Positions 32,219 to 45,119 are shown, counted from the stretch's first letter. The stretch: 64,000 bases of DNA from Carettochelys insculpta (GCF_033958435.1 NC_134138.1:192235298-192299297); one strand, 5' to 3'. Made by a program: numbers and translations. The notes: generated from the sequence alone by a model not told the origin.

Positions 32219-32450
32219 TGATGGGGGAGAGATAGCTCAGTGGTTTGAGCATTTGCCCCTCCCAGCGCCCCAAGGGTGGTAATCTCAATCCTTGAGGAGG
32301 CCATTTAGGGATCTGCAGCAAATAGGTTTTAACAAATTAAAAAAAAAATCTGTCAGGGATGGTGAGAGGTGTTGCTGTGAGTGCAGGGGACTAGGCTCAG
32401 TGACCTCTGAAGGTCCCTTCCAGCTCTATAAGATAGGTATATCACCATAT
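32219..32450 (+). repeat. tRNA-derived SINE with CR1-like tail, cryptodiran-turtle type
   Basis: GAGATAGCTCAGTGGTTTGA is an A box and TAATCTCAATCCTTGAGGAG a B box at tRNA spacing. The body continues GGCCATTTAGGGATCTG, and the 3' part reads GGACTAGGCTCAGTGACCTC and TGAAGGTCCCTTCCAGCTCT, which is the CR1 3' end. It terminates in a short ATATA repeat. A tRNA head fused to a CR1 tail is the known layout of the pol III SINE family of hidden-necked turtles; the partner LINE provides the reverse transcriptase. It is near full length and moderately diverged, with an A-run at 32338-32348. Confidence 0.75.
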
Positions 32451-34008
32451 ATATAAAATCGTATGTGTGGCAAAGCAGGTAAGCTCAGTTCTAGAACACC
32501 CCACCTGTCAGCATGGTAGCTAAAGAGGGAGGGTGGCGGGCAAAGTAGGAAACAAAGCCTCACAGCAATCTCTAGCTGGTTGTTCAGAGTAAATGTGAAA
32601 CAGCTTTAAATTGTGCTAAAGGCTGATCCAACCGCTGTCCTGTTGAACCATCAACAGACTGTACAAATTGCCCTAAAGCTGGCCCTACACCTCTATCACA
32701 ATATCCTTTTCTTTTAAAAAAACCCACCAACCTTCACCTTAAACACCCTTCAGAAAATCCTGGATGCAAGTTAACCTTTATGAGGTGAATGTAGTGGCTA
32801 CAGCTGAAGACGTGCAATGAACAGGTCTTTCATGGGAGAACTATATTTTAATTCTTACCAGAACTCTAAGCCACCATTACGATCTCATTAGTATTAGGCA
32901 TAAATCTTCCAAAGACGCTGCCAGTACCATGGGCACTGTCACTTTATCCAGCTATTGCTCCAGCTTAGTCACAAGCGCATCCAGATGATTTTACTGATGC
33001 AGCCTCAAACTTGTCAAAGGAGACATTTTACAGTGAAATCAGTTTTTTTTTTTATGTCGCAATTCTGAAAGCCTTCAGACAGAGTTTTCCTGGTAGAAGA
33101 GAGAGAGAGAGAGAAAGAGAGAAACAAGATGCCTGCTACAATGAACCCTTCAAAACAGGAGTCTTTACAACAAAAGCAGCATTTATCTAATTGTTATAGG
33201 AGAGAATTGGAACTCAAGAGATCAGGATTTTAATAGACTATCTCCAAACCTCTCTTATTAATCTGCCTAGCTATTTTTACTTACTAGTACAGCCTAGCAT
33301 TCCAGGAGTGTCATGAGGTTTAATCAGTGAATATACATGGAGAACATAAAACCCTTGGATGTGGGTGCTATTTTAACAGTAGACATTTGGACCAACACAC
33401 ACCGGACTGAACAAGTGACTGAGGTGGTACAACTTGAGCCAAAGCTCCACAGTAGGGCTGTTCACAGACTTCTATCCTCTGGGGACCAGACACAGAGGGG
33501 AACACAAATCCAGAAACAGGTTACACTGTATTGGGGTGCACAGGAACACTGTTTTAGCTTTATTTTTACAAGCAGTGGCATTGGCCTTCAGTTTTTAGGC
33601 AGTTTTCTGAAACCTTGGTCATCAGGTTCCTCCTTTTGAGTCCAGAAATATTGATGGTAAACACTAAAAAGGAGGAGAGTAAAAACCTCTCCAGAAGAAT
33701 ATAACATCTATGTGCACATGCCCACATGCATTCACGGAACAAACACACCTGTAGTGTATCATCCTTTACACACACGGACAAGGACAAATTTTCTGGTTCC
33801 GTTTCACACTAACTCATTTCTGTCTCAGAACCCCTTAAATGCTACCCACAGAACATTCTCAACACAAACAGTGGCTCCATGTTTACTTAGTCCTCCATGG
33901 AAATGATTAAGAAAGGAGAGTTAACCATTTTTCCAGATTCCTTTGGCTTTCTTTGAGTCAAATCAGTAGAGTCTTACCTGTATGGAATTATTGAGACTGC
34001 ACACATGA
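32451..34008. other. Unassigned intergenic DNA with a (GA)n tract
   Basis: No gene recognised. A (GA)n microsatellite is at 33097-33124 and a T-run at about 33043-33053. Confidence 0.5.
33097..33124. repeat. (GA)n microsatellite
   Basis: GA repeat with one GAAA interruption. Confidence 0.85.
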
Positions 34009-35053
34009 GACACGGTCTCACATAATATACTTATCAATAAACTACGCAAATACAACTTAGACGGGGCTACTATAAGGTGGGTGAACAACTGGCTGGATAA
34101 CCGTACCCGGAGAGTAGTTATTAATGGTTTTCAATCCTGCTGGAAAAGTGTAACTAGTGGGGTTCCGCAGGGGTCTGTTTTAGGACCAGTTCTGTTCAAT
34201 ATCTTCATTAACGATTTAGATATTGACATAGAAAGTACGCTTATTAAGTTTGCAGATGATACCAAGCTGGGAGGGGTTGCAACTTCTTTGGAGGATAGGG
34301 TCATAATTTAAAAGGATCTGGATAAACTGGAGAAATGGGTTAAGGTAAACAGGATGAAGTTTAATAAGGACAAATGCAAAGTGCTCCACTTAGGAAGGAA
34401 CAATCAGTGTTACACATGCAGAATGGGAAAGGACTGCCTAGGAAGTGAGTACAGCAGAAAGGGATCTAGGGGTTATAGTGGACCACAAGCTAAATATGAG
34501 TCAACAGTGTGATGCTGTTGCAAAAAAAGCAAACATGATTCTAGGATGCATTAACAGGTATGTTGTGAACAAGACACAAGAAGTCATTCTCCCGCTCTAC
34601 TCTGCTCTGGTTAGGCCTCAGCTGGAGTATTGTGTCCAGTTCTGGGCACCGCAGTTCAGGAAGGATGTGGAGAAATTGGAGAGGGTCCAGAGGAGAGCAA
34701 CGAGAATGATCAAAGGTCTAGAGAACATGACCTATGAAGAAAGGCTGAAAGAATTGGGCTTGTTTAGTTTGGAAAAGAGAAGATTGAGGGGGGACATGAT
34801 AGCAGTTTTCAGGTGTCTAAAAGGGTGTCATAAGGCAGAGGGAGGGAACTTGTTCTTCCTTGCCTCCGAGGATAGAGCAAGAGGCAATGGACTTAAATTG
34901 CAGCAGGGGAGGTTCAGGTTGGACATTAGGAAAAAGTTCCTAACTGTCAGGGTGATCAAACACTGGAACGAATTGCCAAGGGAGGTGGTAGAATCTCCAT
35001 CACTGGAGATATTTAAGAAGAGGTTAGATAGATGTCTATCAGGGATGGTCTAG
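34009..35053 (+). pseudogene. CR1 reverse transcriptase C-terminal part
   Basis: The first frame (34009-34311) encodes [35 protein letters not shown] and [10 protein letters not shown] with FADD at 34249-34260. It is closed by TAA 34309-34311 at a position that is CAA in related copies. After about 130 bases and a frameshift near 34440 a second frame (34445-35053, 202 codons) gives [40 protein letters not shown] and [20 protein letters not shown] to the stop. It is a dead but well-preserved C-terminal half of CR1 ORF2. Confidence 0.85.
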
Positions 35054-35141
35054 AAAGTACTTGGTCCTGCCATGAGGGCAGGGGGCTGGACTCGATGGCC
35101 TCTCGAGGTCCCTTCCAGTCCTACTCTTCTATGATTCTATG
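34009..35141 (+). mobile_element. CR1 LINE, 5'-truncated, sense
   Basis: The copy starts within the reverse transcriptase (GAC ACG GTC TCA, equivalent to DTVSH) and runs through the C-terminal ORF2 and the 3' UTR. The 3' end reads CTCGATGGCCTCTCGAGGTC, CCTTCCAGTCCTACTCTTCT and ends in ATTCTATG-type octamers (35127-35141). This end differs from the TTCTTATG end of 20071-20330 and shares its sequence with the SINE tail at 32390-32440, so it belongs to another CR1 lineage. Confidence 0.9.
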
Positions 35142-36345
35142 AGATAAGTAATGTAGATGCATTAATATTTGTAGGACAGGGGCTGTCAGGATGTACAGGT
35201 CCATATGCAGTGGGGATGTAAGGGGTGTGAAAGCATCCTACCCCAGTGGGCAGCCCTGCCCACACCCCAACCAGCCTGGCTAGAGATTACTGGGGCAGGG
35301 GGTGGACAGGCAGCAGCAGCTGCAGGGTATCCCTCACCCAAACTCACCCTGGGGCACTCCACCACTCCGTCCCAGCCCTCTGAGCTCCACTGGGCAGCCA
35401 GAGGCCTCCCACTTGCTCACAGAAAAGTGGGGCTCAGCAGGCCGGGAGGCTGAGGTGAAGCCCCATGGTGAGCATGGAAGGTAGGGAGGCTGTGGGGAGG
35501 TGACCCCTGTGGCTGAGAGGGTGGGAGGGTTCTTGGGCCAAATAGAGAGGTGGAGTCTTTCAGGTTGGGGGGGGCTGTGTTTCAGTGTGTGGGAGATGCT
35601 GGGGCCTTGTGGCAGCGGCTGTTGTGTGGAGAGGGTTCTTTGGACCAAGTGGGAGATGAGGGGGGAACTTTGGGCCTAGCAGGGAAGCTGTTCAGCTGTT
35701 GGGGAGGCAAACCTGGGGGAGATGGAGGAAGGCAGGGACAGCTGGAGGGAAAGGTGAGGGGGCAGGGCTAGCTGGAGGATTGAGGGTGGGGAGAGCCATA
35801 TTTACAAAACAAAACAAAAAAACACACTCCCCCCCCAGAAATTCCTGCACACCGGCCTGATGGATCATCTCTGCTGAAATAAGAAAGGAAAAACCCAGCC
35901 GAAGCTGAGAACGCTTACCAGCTGTAAGGCAGGGAGAGGCAGTCAGAGGAATTCTCTTGCAACATGGCCACTTGATGGCAGCTGCTTGTCTCTGCCACAG
36001 TTAGAGAACCAGGCCCTAGAAAAGCCTTCTGGGAAGCAGTTCCAAGAAGAAGCCAGCCCAGGACTGGGGAAAGATAGTGGAGAGTTATAGAAGAAGGTGC
36101 TGTTTCTGCAGCCATGATGACTGCCATGCCTGGTTAGCGCACCTGGAAGAAATCAGTCAGGAGATCAGCCTCGCCCTTTGAAGAACACTTATTTAATATA
36201 TGTGATGCACCACTGTATATTTATCAAGTTTTCACTGCAAAAACACTGGAATGCTTTACTCACAATGTGTTACAGAAATGCTGCCACGGCCCAGCTGAGA
36301 CTGCCCCGCCCCCATAGCTCTCGGGTCTGTGCAAACATACAGTAA
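35142..36345. other. Unassigned intergenic DNA, GC-rich
   Basis: 35200-35780 is GC-rich with G-runs on + and no codon-like structure. An A/CA-rich tract CAAAACAAAACAAAAAAACAC is at 35808-35828. Confidence 0.45.
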
Positions 36346-36433
36346 GGCCATGTCTACACTTAGAGAAAACTTCTAAATGGCCATGGTAATTACCATGGCC
36401 ATTTCGAAGTTTTCTCTAAGTGTAGACATAGCC
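36346..36433. mobile_element. 88-bp palindromic mini-MITE with Harbinger-type terminus
   Basis: The left arm starts GGCCATGTCTACACTTAGAG and the right arm ends CTCTAAGTGTAGACATAGCC. The two 44-bp arms match at 42 positions and meet at GGTAATTACC. The first 14 bases equal the GGCTATGTCTACAC terminus of the large Harbinger elements apart from one change. The flanks are GTAA on the left and ATAA on the right, compatible with a TA or TAA target duplication. It has no interior, so it is a minimal pair of ends. Confidence 0.75.
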
Positions 36434-39400
36434 ATAATGACAGCCCTTTGCCCTAAAGCATGTACAATCTAAAAAAAGAGATGAGCTGTAGTGAGTCACT
36501 TAATCTTTCCATGCCACATATGAAATTACGATAAACACTCTCCCCACTCCCCCTAACCCCCGCCACCCTTTGTCTGTCTCATCCATAGGTTTGTATGATG
36601 TTTGAGGCAGGGTATGTTTCTTATTAGGTCTATGCACTCATGAGGTTCTGGCTCAGTTGTGCTTATGAAGCTATGGAAATATAAATGACAAATAATACAG
36701 ACACTATGCAGGACTGCCAGGAAGTGAATGTAAATCTGGTCAAATCTAGGTCAGTGCATGAAGCATAAGACTGTCCTTCTTTACAAAAAAGTCTCAAAAC
36801 CATTAAAATGTCCAGAAACAGACAGAAACAACCTGATTTGTAGCAGTGAGGAAAATGGAGAGCAAGTTATTGAATAAGAAAAAGCTTGAGTCTCTCAGAG
36901 ACACCTTGAGTGTTCTGAAGTATCAAGTATGGACTTGGAAAAATGCATCGCAAAAGTCAGAAAATGCCTGACTCAAAAATCTATGTCACTGGCGCAAATG
37001 GGAATTAAACTCTAATTACCAGTCTGACATGTTTCAAAAATTAAAAAACATTCTCAGCAACTGTCACAGTGTCAAAACAATTATTTGCATGCATGAGCAG
37101 ATGTCAGATATTGTAGAGGTGTATACATACTTGCAAATTTAAACAGAAAATTTTCTAAAATTGGAGGTATAATCTGTTACACTAATTGCAACATACACAC
37201 AAATCTTGGGTGAAGGGAAAAGTGCTGATTTAGTCTTTCTATTTTTCTCTCACACAGGAGCCAACTTCTGAGCACAAATAAACTGAAGCAGAATGGAGTC
37301 AACCACATCTTTAGACAGATAAAAAAATCTCGCATTTTTCCAGCCTTATCTTTCTATTGTTTTCCCTTCTGATCTGTTCCTGTTATTTGCAAGCTGGAGG
37401 AATATATTATACTTTTGGGGATTTTTACTGTGTTTGATGGTAATACTGTAATTGCATTGACAATATATAATGCCTCTCATACATAAAATCCTGGAGTACA
37501 TTAGAATCAGGAATTCCATACCACTCTGTGGCAACATTAGGATCCAATTAAAAAAAAAAAGCCTCTTAAGGATATGTTTAAATTTGAGCTCATATTTAAG
37601 TCTCAGTGGGACTTAGGGACATATTTAAGGATGTTTTCCTGAACTGGAGCTTGCGTTTCTTCCAGTGTTTATGGCAATGCCTCTGCACTACAAAGCCTTC
37701 ACTTTTCATTAACAGTTTTCTTAGGTTATAGTGACATTTGATTAGCTGGCTCTGCTGCTGCAGCAGCTTGTCAAAATAAGACTGAGTATGAGCCATTGTG
37801 ATTTAATTAAGTTTAGAAAGAAATCTATGTTTAGAGTTGATCATTATTATGATCTGAGAGTTTGTCAGACAAGGCTTTTATCATCTAATGGAAACAAAAC
37901 AAGTTTTGTCCACACTGCTTATTTATCATGCATGTAATAACTATATTTTTATTTTGCTATCACATTCAGTTTGAGCAAGGGAGCAGGGATGATGCTCATG
38001 GCTCAAGGGATCCTTGTGAAAAATGTATTTATAAGCAAGTGTGAATGACTCTAAAGTATATTTTTATCAAAAATGTAAGTTCAATGACCGGCTTTCCATT
38101 CAGAAGATATGGAACTAAAATAAATTAGGACCTTGGGGAATTTGCATTCCATGAAGCTAATGACTAACACTTTGGTCATGTTTTCTGTTATGTAACAATA
38201 TATCCTATAGCCTTTTGGACTAATCAAGTGAAAGAAGGGGATTTACGTACCAATGTGTTTTAAGAAAGGAGCTTAGTAGATTCCCAAAGTAATTTCGTTT
38301 GACATTCAGAGCTATTTGATTGCAATATCTGAGCACTTCTAGTCACATTTGTATTCAGCATGTAGCAATCTGAGTTTTGTAATGCACTGAAGCTGACAAA
38401 TACATGATGCTGGCTTCTTTTCCTTTTCTGCAGTGCTGATTGATTTCCTATCACCCAGGCAAAAACACTGAGAGCACATTCCAAATTGCTAGCATTATAA
38501 AATCCCAGAGTCACAGGCACTCTGTGGACTATTATGTGGTATTTGGGGATCTGATATTCAAGAGAAAGCAATGGAAGCCTTATTGTATATTTATGACTAG
38601 CCATTTCCCTCTCCTGTGAATTTTGCTAGGATAGAGCAAAAGTCACCAGTGTAATATATTTAGAGGACAAAAAAAATCAAATGTAAATATATTTATAAGA
38701 ATGTGCTATTTGTGGGAATTTTATTTTTATTAATATGATATGATATGGTTTCATCCTAAGCCACGGGCTGGGATTCTTGGATGACACAAAGGCTGTTGTG
38801 ATGCATACACAGAATAATCCTCCTCTTTCTCGTCATCCTTTCTGCTTGTTGCCCTCACTTCTGGGTCCTTTTATGATTATTTGTGTATAGGTCACATTCT
38901 GCTTTAAAACTTGACTTTAGAGAAAGCTAGCAGCTTGGGCTATTTATATTTGACTGATGGGTATTTTTGCAGTGTAGTAAATTGAGTTATAATAGAGGAA
39001 GAGAGGACCCATGACAAGGGATAAATTCAAAAGAGTGCCACTTGTAGACACCACACACCCTTGGAACAAATCCACGGGCATGCAGCATCTTAAATTTCCA
39101 ATAGTCATTCCATTTATTTTGTTCAGGACACTTAACTTCTTTGCTGTCCCCAAAAGTTGCCATAGGCAGATTACTTGAATATGTCACTAATACACATAAA
39201 CTTTAATATAGTGCTCTCACTTTTTTGTATCATTTTAACAAGACCATGGACGATCCTTCTCTTGCAATCGCACAGAAATAAATGCCAGTTCTCTTTTGTT
39301 ATTTCTCCACCAGTGACTTCCACCTGACATTTATCCCAAGCACTGCACTCAGGTGGTTAATAACAGCAAATAAAAATCTCCAGAAGCAGCCTAAAAGTAC

Positions 39401-40090
39401 AGTTTATGACCTTTCACTGTTAATACCCTCAGCTTGCCACAATCCCAGCACCACAAGTATCACTAGCCCTTGTGAGATGTACAGCACAAGGGCTCTCAGC
39501 AACTAAAAGAAGGTTCAGGATATGACCCTATAGGTAATAAATTAAATATGGTAATAAGTAAGAATCCTAGAACACTGACTTGCTTTGTATCTCTATGGAA
39601 CAGAGCACATGAAAAGGAATTTGCTTTTTTAAATAAGGAGGAATAACAGCAAGAACTTAAGGATTAGATCTTGTTTACTCACTCGTGCACTCCTTTTTGG
39701 TGTGAGCAGTGTCACTTCAATAGAACTGCTTATGTGCCTCTGGTAAGGTTTGCCAGGCCCAGTCCTACCAAATTGTTAAGGAACTTGGAGCTAAATTGTT
39801 CAGTGGTTCAGCAATCTGGCTACCTTTTAAAAACATGTTAATACAGTCTCCTGAATGTGTACATTACGCTGCTTTCTCCAAAATGCAGAACCATGGAGGT
39901 TGCTAAGCAACATTCTTGATAGGGACTCAGCATCCATCAGTGAAATGCTACATTCTTTCACTCTCTGCTCCATCTTAGAACTGAGGAGGGTGTCACTCAA
40001 AGAGCATCAGTAAACACTGGCTTCTGAGGAAGGAAACAGGCCTTGACAGCTGAAGACGAAAGAAGCTAATATTTTTAAATAACTAACTGC
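36434..40090. other. Unassigned intergenic DNA, AT-rich
   Basis: No coding motif, RNA gene or clear repeat in 3.6 kb. Small frames at 38260-38604 and 39282-39506 have no family signature. Confidence 0.5.
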
Positions 40091-40094
40091 TTTT

Positions 40095-40325
40095 GAGAGA
40101 GTGACAGAGAAATAGCTGTGTTAGTCTATTTGCTATCAAAATGAAAAAGCAGTCATGTAGCACTTTAAAGACTAACAAAATAACTTATTAGATGGTGAGC
40201 TTTCGTGGGACAGACCCACTTCAGCTATGATCTGAGGAAGTGGGTCTGTCCCACGAAAGCTCATCACCTAATAAATTATTTTGTTGGTCTTTAAAGTGCT
40301 ACATGACTGCTTTTTTGCTTTCAAG
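40095..40325. mobile_element. Penelope-type terminal hairpin remnant
   Basis: A left arm (AAAAAGCAGTCATGTAGCAC, TTTAAAGACTAACAAAATAA, GTGAGCTTTCGTGGGACAG) is followed by its inverted copy (CTGTCCCACGAAAGCTCATC, TTATTTTGTTGGTCTTTAAA, GTGCTACATGACTGC). The word GGTCTGTCCCACGAAAGCTC corresponds to GGGTCTTTGCCCACAAAAGC in the Penelope element at 5978-9045, so this is the terminal part of a second Penelope family. It is preceded by TAGCTGTGTTAGTCTATTTG, also typical of such ends. Confidence 0.7.
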
Positions 40326-43300
40326 AAAGAGAGAAAGATCACAGGACTCTGATTTTGCAGTCCATGAAATGGGAGGTCTTTATCAGGTCAGAAAGCCTTC
40401 TTGATTCAGTATAAATATTTGGTTTGAAAGGTTTTGGTTGGTTTTTTTTGTTTGTTTGTTCTTTTTCTTTAGCACTCAAATCCCAAAGTACACAGCAGTT
40501 TAATGATCTCTCTAATACAGAAAGAAAACATTTTAAAGCTGTTAAACTAAATGAAGGCAAAAAAGTCAGTATAGCCATTTGCCACCACTCATGTTTGCCT
40601 AGTGGCCTGAACTAAAATGAGATTACGAGTTGTGCATGTAGTAGATTCAAACCCATCAGTCTTACGTGAAGCTATAATTACAATAGGCAGTATTCTCTAA
40701 GAACTGTGCTCGTGGTGCATTTCCATGGAGTTGCACGTGCATGTGAGATACAACCTGTCAGTAGGATGAGCCCAGCACTTTTCAGAACCTAATTATTTTG
40801 CTACCTACCCTGACATAATTAAAGTTGGATGAATAATTCATAATGAATAATTTATTTGGTTAATTTCACCCTGTTCCCCCTACCAATAGCTGTCCACAGG
40901 CTGTGAAATTCTAGGATTTATTCGTAATTCAAAATTTCTTCGGTGATTAATCCTTGGGCTACAGATCAAGCAACAATGGCAACTTGCAAATACTGACAAT
41001 TCAAAATGCATGCGGTGGCACGACATGCTGCTGGTATGGTTCATAAGTTGCTAGGAAGTGCTTTTCACTCCCTGTTTGGCTGATCAGCCAATGAGGCATT
41101 AATTGCAATTTATGAAGGTTTCTTTTTTTTTTTTACAATTGAATATACATTTTGATATTTTCTTATGGTGAATATTAGCTAAAGTTCACTTGTTTCAAAT
41201 ACTTGCACTGTAAAGCAAAATGTTCATGAAAAATGAACATCAAAATGTAGCTAAATCTAAATTTGATTCCAAATATTTATAAAATATCTTTTCCTCTAGT
41301 GTTTACTCAGGTCTAGTTAAAATCACACCAGACATTGTTGATCCAACCCCTCTATTGCCTCCATCAGAAACTGTCAGTTAAACATCCATTGGAAGTTGTT
41401 TATTCTGTTACAGCAGTGATCACCAGGTGTTGTTGTTACACATAGAGCACATCCATACTTCCAAGAAGATTGACCGAGTCAGGGTCGATCTTCCAGAGTT
41501 TGATTTTGTGTGTCTGGTAACTAGTACCATGAATACTCTACAAAGAAGGTTTCCAAACACTTTTCTTGGTAGTTTACAGTGAGTTGCTTGGTCATATAGG
41601 ACTTCATCGGCTGTTCGGAGTCAATAGGAGTATTTTCATAGACTTCAGTGGGCTTAGATCAAGCCCAGGGTGCTGGCACTTCTTTTCACATCAGAGAGAA
41701 ACAGAAGAGATGGGAGGGAGAGATTAAATGAAGAGCAAAAAAGCAGGCATAGTACAACTATTTTCTTTTCAAAAAGCACTAAACACTTACCGCATTCAAA
41801 TCAACTAAAAATATATTAAATACTCCCCAGTGTAACCACTGTAGTACAACAGGGATCTTATGTGAAAGAATGAGTGGGCCATGCAGTCACAAGGTAGAGA
41901 AGCAGCTGGTCCAAAGTGCACACTGTTCAGTCCACCAGTCAATATCTTTAAGATGTGACCCATAATATGAAAAAATTATCTAGATCTAGCATAAAGCACT
42001 TGTTATTCTACAACAGGCAAAACCATAGCCAGCTGGGCATGGCTCATCACGACTGTGATGATGCAAGAATTTTCTGTATTATTTTAATGAACACTTTGCA
42101 CGGCACTGATTGACTTAACTAGGAGCTGCCAATCATTGGGAGCAAAAGGATTTGCATCTGCTTGCAGGGCAGAGCTGGAAACAAGAGGTAACTGTATCAT
42201 GTAGTTGTCTGTGGTGGAAGGAATGGGTCATTAAAGGCCTTGCTGAAACCCACCCATATTCGTGAAGGAGACAAAGACAAAGGCAACCAAACAACTGACT
42301 GCTAACTTGTACCTTAGCCAGTATGGCCAATGTCTTCGACTTTGCTTCTCTGTGCTAACCTAAGGACTTCCTGATGCTGTGTTCCAGTTAGCTAAGCAGG
42401 AGAGCAGGACTCCAGAGGCTCAGTCTCTGAGGCATTATGCCCTTGTAGCCTACCTCTAAGAAAGAGTGGAACCCTTTGGTGGCGGGGGCGGTTCTGTCAC
42501 ACTGAATGGAATCCAGGGAACCATTTAAAGGCTAGCAAGTGGCACACAACCTAAGTGTCCATGACAATTACCATACAGGAGATATGGGTTCAGTCTTTGA
42601 CTAGGGCTCTTGTGCCAGGTACCAGTAATTCTGTGGTGACCAAGGGCCCAATTCACTATCATTTGCATGATGGTATAGTCATGACTACACTGCATGACTA
42701 CATAGTGGGTGTAAAATACCATCAGATCCGAAGGGCGCCATATCACACAAACGTTACTCTGATTTAAATGGGTACACAAGGTGGAGGGCAAATGGAGAAT
42801 GAGACCCAGCAGCTTTATCTCCCTACAGAGAAGGAAGGCTTTATGTCACTCAAAGCTTAAACCATTTAGATTCTAAGTGGAATTTTGTCCATTCTTCTGA
42901 TCAGAAAGAAGCTTGCTAAAGCCTTTTGGGTAGAAACTCGGTAGTGATTAGCGCAAAAACTGTGGGTGAACAGAGTGGAGCCTTACAGAACTGAGAAAAG
43001 TCCAAAAGTGCCCTGGGAAGAGAATAAGTTCCTGAAAATAGAAACTAGGATTCTGCACAGGCTTGAACCACAAGAGACCTAAAGACACAATTAGGAGGTT
43101 GCTGAGTTCGACAATATGGGAAAATATTAGCTAGGTAGCTTTCTGGAGTAATTTTTCTAATGATGTACTATCCAATAGTCCTATCCTTTGAATTACAAAA
43201 GGGGATGTTTTCTGCCTATTTATATCTGGAAACGGGAACAGAACTATCCTCAACTGTATATCTCTATCTTAGTCATGCAGGATGAGTGACAATTTTTGTT

Positions 43301-43935
43301 CAGCTGTTGTAACTCACTAATATGTAGGGCTATCCCCAAAACAACCACTATGCTAAAAAATTTCAAATTAGATAAAACCTGTCCAGTCCCTAGACAGAAA
43401 CCTTATTGTCCTAAGCCTCAATGGGTCCACTACACATAGCACGGTATACAGTCATACAAATGTCATATGCCAGGCTCTTTGTTTCTTCTTGCTAGGAGAA
43501 GGCTTTTTACCCTTGTGGGATGTTTTTAAATTACGGCAAGGGGCACTAAATCTGCAGGGGAGAATGCAGATCGGGTAGTAAATACATGGTCCACTTTCCA
43601 TTTGTTGGCTGGTGACCTTACCTGTAAAATCTCCCACAAATATTAGTAAGCAGCTGCAGGAGCCTTGATTGGGAAGAAAATAAAATGTGATTCAAATACT
43701 GTTGAATAGTGAAAGACTTCCAAAATGAATATAACTTTATTTCTTGAAATAGCAAGGAATTTTGGTGCTACAGAATTACATGGCGCTATGAAAAGAAATG
43801 AAGTGATTTAAGGGTGGTAATTCAGTTGTGACACGGAATAAGGAGTTAGAAAAGCCAGCTTCTCTTCCTGCCTCTGCCACCAACTTGTCCCCAAATCTGC
43901 AAACATCTAGGCACAGAGGTTATGCCTTCAGTACA
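40326..43935. other. Unassigned intergenic DNA, AT-rich
   Basis: No gene. A small hairpin, GAAGATTGACCGAGTCAGGG then TCGATCTTC at 41465-41493, may be a remnant of a miniature element. A GT-run (GTTTTTTTTG..TTTG) is near 40440. Confidence 0.5.
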
Positions 43936-43939
43936 ATAA

Positions 43940-44180
43940 AAATTTTTTGGCTGGCCCTACCAGCTGACTGAGGCGTGGGCTGCTGGGCTGCAAAATTGGG
44001 ATACAGATGTTTGAACTCAGGCTGGAGACTGAGCTCTGGAGCCCATGAGTGGGGTGGGTCCCAGATCTTGCAGTGCAGCACAAGTTCAGGGTGCGAGTCA
44101 GGAGAAAGCTTAAGCCCCCTTACCATATATACACACAAATTATACTAAACCAAGGCTTGGAGTTAGGGTCCTGGGGCCAC
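43940..44180. repeat. Possible decayed amniote DNA-transposon MITE
   Basis: GACTGAGGCGTGGGCTGCTG, ACAGATGTTTGAACTCAGGC and TGGAGACTGAGCTCTGGAGC resemble a widespread hAT-type amniote miniature element whose arms contain GCTCAGGCTGGAGCCTGAG words. Ends and target site were not found. Confidence 0.35.
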
Positions 44181-44984
44181 AGGGAGGAGGATCTTAGCCT
44201 GAGTCAAGCTAGGATGCAGGGTTCAAGTTTTCCATTTTGTACGGCAGACAGGGCCCCAGTGTCTTGCATTCTGGATGCATGACAAAAATATTCCACAAGC
44301 CCACAGACCAACTTTATTCATCCCCTGGAAAGCCTAGTTTGGTGGACAGTCAAGTTTTCCCTCAATGCACCACAAAGGGCTAGTGCAGTCACATTTGAGG
44401 GAAGAAGGGTGGCACGACTCAGGTCTGCAATCTGCCAACAGTGTAGATGCTGAAGTGTTTGGGCTGAGGGTTCAGTAATTCCTAACCTGGGGTTACAAAT
44501 GAGTGAAGATACTCAAGTGTTAGGTTAACAACCCTGGGTCTGAGGAAGGTGTTCCCTGGGACTGGGCTACAAGGTGGCAGGACTGGGCAAATTGCAATCG
44601 GGTGTGAGTAGTGCTGGTATTAGAGAGGCCAAGTTTGGACACTGAGACTTCCTTTCAGGACACTTAAAAAGGCAATGTCCAAGAGAAGTCTCTGGTGCCA
44701 AACTTCCTTACAGACCTGTACAGGGATTGCTATGGGCCCAAACTTACTATGAACGGTTCAGTTCTTCAGTGGATTCTCCTGGGATCTTTGCAGTTTCTTG
44801 ACAGCTTCCACAGCTCACCTCCTGAGAAGCAAATCTCTTCCTCACTGGACAGCTCAGTCAGGGAGAAACTAGAGAAGAGGACCCTCATGAAGCTTCCCCC
44901 CACATAGCTCCAATCCCACAAGTTCCATGAGGTAGATTCAAGACACACTATTTCAATCCAACTCTAATCATTCCCAATAGTAAC

Positions 44985-45115
44985 AGAGAGGGAGCTGTGC
45001 TAGTCTATATACTATGAAAACAAAAAGCAGTCAAGAAGTGGGTCTGTCCCATGAAAGCTCACCTAATAAATTATTTTGCTAGTCTTTAAAGTGCTACTTG
45101 ACTGCTTTTTGTTTT
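44985..45115. mobile_element. Penelope-type terminal hairpin remnant, second copy
   Basis: It has the same words as 40095-40325 in a shorter version: GAAGTGGGTCTGTCCCATGA, AAGCTCACCTAATAAATTAT and AAGTGCTACTTGACTGCTTT. The left arm is reduced to AAAAAGCAGTCAAGA. It is preceded by GAGCTGTGCTAGTCTATATA. Confidence 0.7.
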
Positions 45116-45119
45116 GATA

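Noticed and set aside
41465..41660. A second hairpin MITE near 41.5 kb
   Set aside because: A 10-bp stem is present, but no long inverted ends or target duplication could be found.
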